NCBI GenBank assembly: GCA_016845285.1
Contig: JAERSX010000437.1
Span: 1-5,651 of the forward strand
Direction: 5' to 3'
Length of the DNA: 5,651 nt
Source of the DNA: Deltaproteobacteria bacterium
GTDB lineage: Bacteria > Myxococcota_A > UBA796 > UBA2385
Shown: piece by piece, positions 1 through 5,365 of the stretch
How positions within the stretch are numbered: position 1 is the stretch's first letter
How the letters are laid out: each line of letters begins with the position of its first letter
Notes under the pieces: model-generated
Database searches by the model: none
Told to the model about the DNA's origin: nothing
The model's input: only the letters and a program-made list of their open reading frames with translations
Translations under genes and position numbers: made by a program

Positions 1-578
1 CCCACGAGTTCTTCGAGCTCGTCTTCGAGCCGGTGCACCCGGCCCAGATCTCCATCGAGCGTCCCCAGACGCTGGCCCAGCTCGTCGAGGCGACCCTGGA
101 GTGCCTTTTGACTGCTGGAGTCTTCGAGGATGTCGAGGCGCTCGAGGAGATCGTCGACCAAGGACTTGAGCTTTGACACGCGGCCCGGGAGCTTGTCGAT
201 TCGCTCATCGGGCTCGATTCCCCCAGACCCCGCACGCTTCTCGAGCTTCTTGAGCCGAGCACCGAGCTGGAGCTGAGCACCGCTCAGAGGCACCCGTGGC
301 CCGGTCTCAGCCACAATCGAGGTGCCGCGCACCACCCGCACGGAGAGCCACCGCTGACCGCTTCGGAAGAGGTCCGAGGACAGTCGGTTCACGCGTCCTA
401 GGATGACATTGTAGTAGCCACCCGGCGCGATCTCGACGCCCCGGATCACCTCGTGCCACAGACTGGCCTGGCTCTCCCGTCCGGGTCGGAGATCAAAACG
501 GAGATCGTAGCGACCCGGATTCGCTGGTCGCTTATCCGACCGCGACAACCGCCCATGGTGCTCCAGGCTGTGGTCCAT
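1..578 (-). CDS. Fibre-type beta module plus coiled-coil protein (3' end outside window)
   Basis: The gene enters from the left edge; 192 codons are visible and no stop is reached. Residues about 8-98 read like the module seen in many phage-tail-fibre-like and large surface proteins. They have a GRL start (residues 9-11), then alternating beta strands (GRYDLRFDLRPG, 22-33), LWHEV (40-44), a GGYYNVILG strand (53-61), LF (70-71), RWLSVRV (76-82) and PRVPLSG (94-100). From about residue 101 to the edge the chain is charged and heptad-like, with repeated L/I and E/R/K/D, so a coiled coil or trimeric stalk is likely. No signal peptide is visible at this start. ATG at 578 is chosen because GGGAGGGGG sits 7 bases upstream. 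The frame stays open to a GTG at 683, but that codon overlaps a promoter -35 element. The module call comes from remembered family pattern, and function is unknown; a structural fibre or spike is possible. Confidence 0.75.
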   Translation of the reverse strand, partial: MDHSLEHHGRLSRSDKRPANPGRYDLRFDLRPGRESQASLWHEVIRGVEIAPGGYYNVILGRVNRLSSDLFRSGQRWLSVRVVRGTSIVAETGPRVPLSGAQLQLGARLKKLEKRAGSGGIEPDERIDKLPGRVSKLKSLVDDLLERLDILEDSSSQKALQGRLDELGQRLGTLDGDLGRVHRLEDELEELV

Positions 579-585
579 GGGCGTG

Positions 586-594
586 CCCCCTCCC
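586..594 (-). promoter_or_regulatory. Shine-Dalgarno site deciding the 578 start
   Basis: The minus strand reads GGGAGGGGG, then 7 bases, then ATG at 578. This purine-rich block is the best ribosome site in the region and favours 578 over the in-frame GTG at 683, which has no such motif upstream. Confidence 0.6.
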
Positions 595-633
595 GTGGTC
601 CTCCCCAGGGCTGAGTCAGCAATCGAATCCGCT

Positions 634-651
634 GGTACAGCTGGAGGTACC
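634..651. repeat. Inverted repeat GGTAC-N8-GTACC in the leader
   Basis: A perfect 5-base inverted repeat with an 8-base gap lies just downstream of the -10 element of the minus-strand promoter, at about +3 to +20 of the expected transcript. It could be an operator or a small leader hairpin. A 5-base arm is short enough to arise by chance, so the site is only suggestive. Confidence 0.25.
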
Positions 652-660
652 GGGATTTGG

Positions 661-690
661 AGGCTACCGACGCCTTGCCTCACGTGTCAA
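661..690 (-). promoter_or_regulatory. Promoter-like site TTGACA-N18-TAGCCT
   Basis: On the minus strand a perfect sigma-70-type -35 hexamer (TTGACA, 690-685) is followed after 18 bases by TAGCCT (666-661). The latter keeps the T, A and final T of the -10 consensus. A transcript would begin near 653 and carry a leader of about 75 bases before the ATG at 578. It lies in the 203-base gap after the HEAT lipoprotein gene, so the downstream gene probably has its own transcription unit. No clear rho-independent terminator (stem plus T-run) was seen in the gap. The match to the plus-strand site at 4615-4644 strengthens the call. Confidence 0.5.
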
Positions 691-781
691 AAGTGCACCG
701 GTCAAGTCGGCGACAGATGGCTGGCCAAGTGCATTCCGGACCAACCCTTGACAGGGCAACTCCGAGGCGATCTCCGGGGCC

Positions 782-1948
782 TCAGCGGATCAACGCGCGC
801 GCCGCTTCCACGCGTATTTCGAGCGTGTCGGCTTGGAGGAGCAACGACAATGCGGCCGCCTCCGCTTCCTCGACGGGCCCAGGAATTCGACCCAGCGCTC
901 GGATCGCTGCGAACTGAACCGAACCCGAGGTGTCGTCGAGGGACCGCACCAGCAGGTCCCGGGCATCTCGTCGGTGCCGGTTGTCCCAGTCAGCCGACCA
1001 CCCCTCCGCCAACGCCCAGCAGACCCAAGCTCGGACCTCGGAGTCGGTGGAGTCAGCCCGGGCGAGGGCCACCGTAGGCGCCTCCTCGCCCCAGGAGACC
1101 AGGATCAGCGAGGCGTAGTCGGCGTCCACGTCCTTGCCTGCGCGGGCTCGCCCGATCTGCTCCAGGGCAGCCGATGAGCGCGTCTTCGCGAGGAAGTCCA
1201 GGACCTCGAGGCGCACCACGAGGTCGTCGTCGGACAGCAGGGCGCGCACGGGAGGTGCGCCGAGACCGGGGTCGAGGTGCAGAGCGGCCACGGCGAGCGG
1301 TGCGACCAGGGGTTCTTCCACCTGTTGGAGTGCCGCGACGAGGGTGGGAGCAAGCTGGGTGAGGCCAGATCGTCCGAGAGCGTCGATGAAGTCGAGGTCG
1401 AGGGGGAGCTCCGCTTCGACGATGGCGGCCCGGAGCTGCTCTTGGGCAGCCAAGTCGCCGCTCTGCGCCGCCACCAGCGCACAGGGCGCTCCCCGCCATG
1501 CGGGCTCGTCGGTGGCGCAGGCCTTCATGGAATCCAGGGCCCGGTCGTCTCCAGCACGCAGCAGAGCCGCTGAAGCGCGGGCGCGCACATAGACATCGAC
1601 CGTCTGCCGCTCAGCGAGTGTCCCCAGGAGGTCGGCCGTCTCCTCCTCGGGAAGCCGTGCCTCGAGGGCATCGACCACTCGGCGCTGGACCCAGGGACTC
1701 GGGTCGTGCACGCCGCGCTGGCCCCACGCGCCCGCCGCTGGCTCTGCGCTGGAGCGGATCAATGCATCGAGTGCCGGACCCCGTACGCCGACCTCGAGAT
1801 CTTCGGCGGCATCGACGAGGACGGCCTCCACAGCGGGAGCCAGCTCGCCCGACGGCGTGGCATGGGACTCGACCGCTGGCCCTGGCACCCGTCGCCCGGG
1901 ACATGCCGTCAGGAGCAGCGCGACGACGATCTCAGCCCGCAAGGGCAT
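782..1948 (-). CDS. HEAT-repeat lipoprotein
   Basis: This is a 388-residue protein with a short lipoprotein signal: R4, a hydrophobic stretch at 7-13 and the lipobox L13-T14-A15-C16, so C16 should be lipidated after cleavage. A low-complexity linker runs to about residue 40. The rest is helical repeats of HEAT/PBS-lyase type, recognised by D-x-x-V-R-x-x-A-x-x-A-L-like signatures near residues 51-65, 84-95, 117-131, 243-254, 302-315, 341-354 and 376-388. The last repeat ends at the stop, so the solenoid appears uncapped. Such arrays bind other proteins; no catalytic motif is visible. C144, C156 and C310 are further cysteines. The ATG lies inside the end of the upstream FHA-TPR gene (17-base overlap) with only a weak ribosome site (AAGGCGAG, distant), so translation is probably coupled. 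Function is unknown. A role as envelope partner of the FHA-TPR protein is inferred. Confidence 0.85.
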   Translation of the reverse strand: MPLRAEIVVALLLTACPGRRVPGPAVESHATPSGELAPAVEAVLVDAAEDLEVGVRGPALDALIRSSAEPAAGAWGQRGVHDPSPWVQRRVVDALEARLPEEETADLLGTLAERQTVDVYVRARASAALLRAGDDRALDSMKACATDEPAWRGAPCALVAAQSGDLAAQEQLRAAIVEAELPLDLDFIDALGRSGLTQLAPTLVAALQQVEEPLVAPLAVAALHLDPGLGAPPVRALLSDDDLVVRLEVLDFLAKTRSSAALEQIGRARAGKDVDADYASLILVSWGEEAPTVALARADSTDSEVRAWVCWALAEGWSADWDNRHRRDARDLLVRSLDDTSGSVQFAAIRALGRIPGPVEEAEAAALSLLLQADTLEIRVEAARALIR

Positions 1949-3929
1949 TCAGCCGTTCGCTCGCCTTGTTCACCGCAGGATGGTCCACGTCACCCAAGAG
2001 GGCCACGACCTGTCGATAGTCGCTCCGCGCGGACACGGAATCGGTCTCTTCGGCACCCTGGGCTCTCGCGAGAGCAGCGGCCGCAGCCTCCTCCAAGGAT
2101 GGCTGGAGCGCCTGTTCGGCCTCGGAACCACCAGCTCCACCGCCGATGGCGGCGTGCTCGAGGTAGACCCTCGCCCTGGCCAACTCCCCCGCAGCCACAG
2201 CTTCTTCGCCATCAGACAGTGCCGAATCCGCGTCGTCGGAGAGCCTGCGCTCGATGCGGCTCAGGCCCTCCCCAGAGGCGTACCAGGTGTGGGTGAGCCG
2301 CTGGGAGTCGAGGACGCGATTGAGCTCATAGGCCAAGACCGCATCGACAGGGCGATCGGCGAGTTCGGCACGATGTCCTTCGAGGAGCTGCGCGTCGAGG
2401 CGCTCCCGGAGTGAGCTGAGTGCCTCCCCCGGGGTGGCTCGAGCCTGAAGACGCTCGTCGTCGAGGGCCAGCAGACGCTGATGTAGACCGCTCAGCTCGC
2501 GATGATCCGGGTAGAAGCTGCGAGCGAGGTCGACGATCGCGAGAGCGTCGACCAGATCACCCTTGCCCTTGGACGCGGCCCGTCCCAGCTTCACCGCCTG
2601 GTCTCGCACGTCGGCCTGCACCGAGCGCGTGGTCTGGGTGGCGCGTAGCTCGGTGCGCAGCCGGTCGAGAGCGACCTGCTCACACGAGACGTAGCCGAGC
2701 CGACGGGCGACGCGGTGGTCGGGCGCAAGCTTGAGCGCCTTGTAGAACTGCGTGGCGCTCTCCAGGTACCGACCCTGGCTGTAGTAGAGCTGGCCGAGGT
2801 GCAGCTGATGGTCGACCTCGATCGCGTGCTCAGCGGGCAGCGCCGTGGCCACCAAGGGTGCGTCCGGCACCTCGAGAGAAGCGATCGCGACCTCGGGCGA
2901 CACGACCTCCTGCGAGGTGGACACGGACTGGGCCCCGAGGAACCAATACGCCCCCGCGCCACCCAAGAAGAGCAGCAAGAGAAGGCCGCCGCCAAGGAGG
3001 AGCAGGAGGAGCAGGACCACGATGATCTTGCCGGCGCCGCCCTTCTTCTTGGGTGGGGCCTCTGGTGGCAACACCGTGACCTGCCGCGCTTCCCCGAAGT
3101 CGACCGTGGTGGGACGTCCCTGGACCTCCTGGATCTCGTGGGCGGGGATCGACTCGAAGCGGGGAGCGTTGGCGAAGTTCTGACCTGGAGGGGGATCGAA
3201 GACCGGCTCGGGCCGCTCGGCCGGTACCGGATGGGACGGCATGGCCGCTGCCTCGGCACCGGAGACGAGCTCGAAGCGAAGCTCGGTGGAGCCGATGCGC
3301 ACGACGTCGCCGTGGTTCATCGGCTCCTCTCGAGCGCGGCGCGCGTTGACGAAGGTGCCGTTTGCGCTTCCCAGATCGATCAGCCAGTAGGCATCCGCCC
3401 TGCGCTCGATCCGAGTGTGGGTGCGACTTGCCGCCGGATCGAAGAGGATGATGTCGCGCCCCTCGGAACGACCGATGGTGAACACGTCATTGCGCAGAGG
3501 GTAGGAGGCCGCGAGACGCTGGCCCGCCAGCACCACCAGACGTGCAGCCGTCTGGATGCGATCGCCTCCAGAAGGGCGAGCCGGCGCCACGGGCTGCGGT
3601 GGGCTCTGATGCCTGTGCAGGTGGAAGATGAGCATGAAGGGGTCGATGACCACCTCGGTGCCATCGACAATCTCGACGTGCTCGACCCGCTCGCCACCGA
3701 TGAAGGTGCCGTTGCCGCTGCCCAGGTCTTCGAGGAGCACCCGAGAGGGCTCGACCACGATGCGGGCGTGGCGGCGACTCACGCCGATATCGGGAAGCAC
3801 GAGATCGTTGTCTTCGGCACGACCGAGCTGGGTCTGACCGGCGCTCAGGATGACCCGGCGCTCGGGCTCCCCCGGCTGCCTCACCACGAGCTCCACCTGC
3901 TGCACGCTGCCTTGGGCTTGGTTCGACAC
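1932..3929 (-). CDS. Double-FHA, single-TM, TPR-like membrane protein
   Basis: This is a 665-residue protein counted from the GTG at 3929. FHA domain 1 (about 12-108) has G36-R37, S51-R52-R53-H54 and N73-G74-T75. FHA domain 2 (about 127-222) has G153-R154, S168-R169-T170-H171 and N190-G191-T192. These are the residues that bind phosphothreonine peptides in the family, so both domains look competent. A Pro-rich linker contains T274-T275. Lysines 294-296 and 301 then precede a very Leu/Gly-rich membrane span (about 302-331), which predicts cytoplasmic FHA domains and a periplasmic C-terminal half. A TPR-like pair follows at about 372-411, with weaker helical repeats to the end. The 3929 start is chosen for its AGGTGG site 6 bases upstream. 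An in-frame GTG at 3986 would add 19 residues and has a weaker site, so the longer form is not excluded. It follows the single-FHA gene and overlaps the HEAT lipoprotein gene. A phosphorylation-responsive transmembrane scaffold is the likely role. Confidence 0.9.
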   Translation of the reverse strand: MSNQAQGSVQQVELVVRQPGEPERRVILSAGQTQLGRAEDNDLVLPDIGVSRRHARIVVEPSRVLLEDLGSGNGTFIGGERVEHVEIVDGTEVVIDPFMLIFHLHRHQSPPQPVAPARPSGGDRIQTAARLVVLAGQRLAASYPLRNDVFTIGRSEGRDIILFDPAASRTHTRIERRADAYWLIDLGSANGTFVNARRAREEPMNHGDVVRIGSTELRFELVSGAEAAAMPSHPVPAERPEPVFDPPPGQNFANAPRFESIPAHEIQEVQGRPTTVDFGEARQVTVLPPEAPPKKKGGAGKIIVVLLLLLLLGGGLLLLLFLGGAGAYWFLGAQSVSTSQEVVSPEVAIASLEVPDAPLVATALPAEHAIEVDHQLHLGQLYYSQGRYLESATQFYKALKLAPDHRVARRLGYVSCEQVALDRLRTELRATQTTRSVQADVRDQAVKLGRAASKGKGDLVDALAIVDLARSFYPDHRELSGLHQRLLALDDERLQARATPGEALSSLRERLDAQLLEGHRAELADRPVDAVLAYELNRVLDSQRLTHTWYASGEGLSRIERRLSDDADSALSDGEEAVAAGELARARVYLEHAAIGGGAGGSEAEQALQPSLEEAAAAALARAQGAEETDSVSARSDYRQVVALLGDVDHPAVNKASERLNALAG

Positions 3930-3935
3930 GGGTAC

Positions 3936-3941
3936 CCACCT
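3936..3941 (-). promoter_or_regulatory. Shine-Dalgarno site deciding the 3929 start
   Basis: The minus strand has AGGTGG six bases before the GTG at 3929. The competing GTG at 3986 has only AGGGA five bases upstream. The site is the main reason for preferring the shorter protein, whose N-terminus then runs almost directly into the first FHA domain. Confidence 0.5.
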
Positions 3942-3952
3942 CGCGACGCGGG

Positions 3953-3979
3953 ATTTTAACGGGTGGACTGGCACAGTCC
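3953..3979 (-). promoter_or_regulatory. Possible -10 element with adjoining inverted repeat
   Basis: The minus strand carries TAAAAT (3958-3953), a 5/6 match to the -10 consensus and one of the few A/T-rich spots in the window. It lies in the gap between the two FHA genes. No -35 hexamer is recognisable at 16-19 bases. Instead a perfect inverted repeat, GGACTG-N3-CAGTCC (3965-3979), starts 6 bases upstream of the -10. That arrangement could mean a promoter needing a bound regulator, or a repressor site. It could also be coincidence, since a 6-base perfect repeat with a fixed gap is expected about once in a window of this size. Confidence 0.3.
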
Positions 3980-4033
3980 CGGACACTCGTCCCTACTCCG
4001 CGAACGCGAGCCGGGCCATCGTGAGCTGAACGC

Positions 4034-4582
4034 TCAGCCCGACCCGACCACCAAGGCCCCCACTACGAGGGCCAACAACGCAAGGACTCCCAACAATACG
4101 AGCGCGAGCGGCGGGCCCTCTCGCTCCGAGCTCTCCGCGTCAGTGGCGGGGGCACCCACGCCCGCGCTGTCACCGATGGGAGCCATGTCGATGGTGGCGT
4201 CCCCGGGGTCCAGGGACCGGAAGGTGGTCGGCGGGGGGCCATCGAGGGGATCTGCATCGGCACCGATCGAACCAGCCACCTCGGCATCGAGCTCCAGGGT
4301 GAAGGCATGGACTCCGATCGTGAGCTCGGCTCCAGGACTGAGCTGCTTGTGACGGGACACCCGCTTGCCGTTCACGTAGACCCCGTTGCGGCTGCCAGCG
4401 TCCTGCACCCAGACAGCCGCGTTGTGAAGCATGACGCGGGCATGCTCCCGACTCACGCCTTGATCGGGAATGGGAACGTCGCAGGTTTCCGCACGCCCGA
4501 GGACCAGTCCCTCGGAAGAGACCGGGTAGCGCTTGCCCTCAAGGGGGCCGCGCGTCGCCACGAGCATGGGAATCCGGTCCAT
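4034..4582 (-). CDS. Single-FHA protein with C-terminal membrane anchor
   Basis: This is a 182-residue protein. The FHA domain fills about residues 6-97 and keeps the phosphothreonine-binding set G29-R30, S44-R45-E46-H47 and R65-N66-G67. A linker of about 60 residues, rich in Pro, Asp, Gly and Ser, contains T119-T120 followed by FRSLD, then a Glu/Ser stretch (149-155). A Leu/Val/Gly membrane helix spans about 158-180 and ends two residues before the stop. With no N-terminal signal, this is a tail-anchored arrangement that leaves the FHA domain in the cytoplasm. ATG at 4582 is the first start after an in-frame TGA. The only good purine-rich block (GAGAGGAG) lies about 16 bases upstream, which is unusually far; Met6 (4567) is an alternative but has no better site. 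The FHA-TPR gene follows on the same strand. The FHA and TM calls are secure; the ligand is unknown. Confidence 0.92.
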   Translation of the reverse strand: MDRIPMLVATRGPLEGKRYPVSSEGLVLGRAETCDVPIPDQGVSREHARVMLHNAAVWVQDAGSRNGVYVNGKRVSRHKQLSPGAELTIGVHAFTLELDAEVAGSIGADADPLDGPPPTTFRSLDPGDATIDMAPIGDSAGVGAPATDAESSEREGPPLALVLLGVLALLALVVGALVVGSG

Positions 4583-4608
4583 CGGCGGCGGATGGTAGCT
4601 CCTCTCGC

Positions 4609-4619
4609 GTCAGATTGAC
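4609..4619. promoter_or_regulatory. Small inverted repeat overlapping the -35 element
   Basis: GTCA-GAT-TGAC forms a 4-base inverted repeat that overlaps the plus-strand -35 hexamer and lies about 27 bases before the divergent FHA gene. A regulator bound here could affect both directions. The arms are short, so chance is a full alternative. Confidence 0.2.
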
Positions 4620-4644
4620 ACCCTTCTCGACCCTCTGTTAGCGT
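4615..4644 (+). promoter_or_regulatory. Promoter-like site TTGACA-N18-TAGCGT for the rightward genes
   Basis: A perfect -35 hexamer (4615-4620) is followed after 18 bases by TAGCGT (4639-4644), which keeps T, A and final T of the -10 consensus. It lies in the divergent gap between the single-FHA gene and the coiled-coil gene and has the same architecture as the minus-strand site at 661-690. A transcript would begin near 4651 and carry a leader of about 120 bases before the ATG at 4774. I found no comparably good promoter for the leftward FHA gene in the same gap. Confidence 0.55.
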
Positions 4645-4646
4645 TC

Positions 4647-4773
4647 ATGCGCTTCGACTCCATCGAGGACATCGACGACATCGAGGCATTCGAGGCAGTC
4701 ACCGAGGGAGACGCCCCCAGGGGCAACGACATCCCTACGGAATCTGGTACCAGCAGCATCGGAGTACAGCCGG
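4647..4773 (+). other. Coding-like leader before the coiled-coil gene (possible small acidic ORF)
   Basis: A frame opening with ATG at 4647 reads an acidic peptide (MRFDSIEDIDDIEAFEAV, then a Gly/Ser/Thr/Pro-rich part). For about 28 codons its third positions are almost all C or G, as in the real genes here. It runs on to 4877, overlapping the next gene in another frame, where the residues become Arg/His/Pro-rich and look out of frame. Against translation from 4647: no ribosome site precedes it, and the -10 element ends only 2 bases upstream, so the predicted transcript would start inside it. Possible readings are a small overlapping gene, the frameshifted start of a longer neighbour, or a leader with chance bias. 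Confidence 0.3.
4661..4696 (+). repeat. Four 9-base tandem repeats in the leader
   Basis: Four consecutive units read CATCGAGGA, CATCGACGA, CATCGAGGC and ATTCGAGGC. In the 4647 frame each encodes a hydrophobic-acidic-(acidic or Ala) tripeptide (IED, IDD, IEA, FEA, offset by one base). The 9-base period keeps the frame, which fits either a coding repeat or slippage-prone DNA. Confidence 0.55.
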
Positions 4774-5301
4774 ATGAGCGACCCCACCACCGAACGCCTC
4801 GAGGCGATCCAGAGCGAGCTCGCTGGCATCCTGGAAGAGCGACTCTCTGCGCTGAATCAGGCGATGCGGGGCACTGAGACTCTCACCCGGCGGATCGTGA
4901 GCGCGGAGCTCGAGATCGAGCGCCACGCCGCCCGTCGAGAGTCCCTCGAGGCCGAGGTAGTCGAGCTGGAGGCCGCAGCCAAGGCCGACGTCGAAGGCAC
5001 CGCCGACATCCGCGCGCGCCATGCGGAGCTCACCGCGGAGCGGCAGCGCATCGCGAGCGAGGCAGAGCGCCTCGAGGAAGAGGTCGCAGAAGCCGGCCAG
5101 CAGCTCGGACACACACGCGGCCGTGTCACCCAGCTGGAAGCCGAAGCCGAGACGCTCCGCAGCGAGAACGCCGCTCTGAAGGCGAAGCTCAAGACCCTCG
5201 AAGAGAACATCGCCCGCATGCGTCGGCTCAAGGAAGAGCTGATGAGCAGCATCAGCGGACTGACCCAGCAGATGACCGGCCTCGCCGGCGGCTCCGACTA
5301 G
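4774..5301 (+). CDS. Coiled-coil protein of unknown function
   Basis: This is a 175-residue protein, nearly all predicted helix. Heptad-like spacing of Leu/Ile/Val/Ala with abundant Glu, Arg and Lys runs from about residue 6 to 160. The clearest stretches are 45-70, 84-110 and 117-158, and a flexible Gly/Ser tail follows (163-175). There is no signal peptide, membrane segment or catalytic motif, so it is probably a cytoplasmic oligomerising or scaffold protein. Coiled coils resemble each other without common descent, so no family is assigned. ATG at 4774 has GGAG about 9 bases upstream and is the first start before the coiled coil. The gene lies downstream of the promoter-like site at 4615-4644 and 64 bases before the next gene on the same strand, so the two may be co-transcribed. 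It faces away from the FHA genes across the divergent gap. Confidence 0.88.
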   Translation: MSDPTTERLEAIQSELAGILEERLSALNQAMRGTETLTRRIVSAELEIERHAARRESLEAEVVELEAAAKADVEGTADIRARHAELTAERQRIASEAERLEEEVAEAGQQLGHTRGRVTQLEAEAETLRSENAALKAKLKTLEENIARMRRLKEELMSSISGLTQQMTGLAGGSD

Positions 5302-5353
5302 CTCTAGTTCAGCCCCACCTGTCATGTCCGACAGACCCGCAGGTTCCGTACGC

Positions 5354-5359
5354 AGGGAG
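5354..5359 (+). promoter_or_regulatory. Shine-Dalgarno site deciding the 5366 start
   Basis: AGGGAG lies six bases before the ATG at 5366. The in-frame ATG at 5324 has only C/T-rich sequence upstream, so 5366 is the better start although both open with the same nine bases (ATGTCCGAC). Confidence 0.6.
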
Positions 5360-5365
5360 CACCGC

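Noticed and set aside
681..683. GTG as an alternative start that would add 35 codons to the fibre-type gene
   Set aside because: The frame is open and the extra residues are not absurd, but there is no ribosome site and the codon lies just inside the promoter-like element, upstream of the expected transcript start.
748..753. TTGACA on the plus strand in the 579-781 gap
   Set aside because: No -10-like hexamer lies 16-19 bases downstream and no plus-strand gene follows. Another TTGACA at 173-178 lies inside a gene, so the hexamer alone is not informative.
742..760. CCCT-GTCA-AGGG-like stem (minus strand) after the HEAT lipoprotein gene as a terminator
   Set aside because: The stem is only four base pairs and no T-run follows.
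1053..2019. Several 97-196 codon frames overlapping the HEAT lipoprotein gene on both strands
   Set aside because: They are Arg/Pro/Ala-rich frames typical of off-frame reading in GC-rich DNA, while the lipoprotein frame has a lipobox and repeat signatures.
2985..3020. Purine-rich GGAGGAGCAG-like repeats on the plus strand
   Set aside because: They are the complement of Leu codons in the membrane span of the FHA-TPR protein and need no separate explanation.
2715..3959. 414-codon open frame on the plus strand, opposite the FHA-TPR gene
   Set aside because: It is the antisense of a gene with clear FHA domains; its Glu/Gln-rich middle is simply the complement of the Leu-rich membrane span, and no ribosome site or family resemblance supports it.
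5297..5308. ACTA-GCTC-TAGT inverted repeat after the coiled-coil gene as a terminator
   Set aside because: A four-base A/T-rich stem with no following T-run is too weak for a rho-independent terminator.
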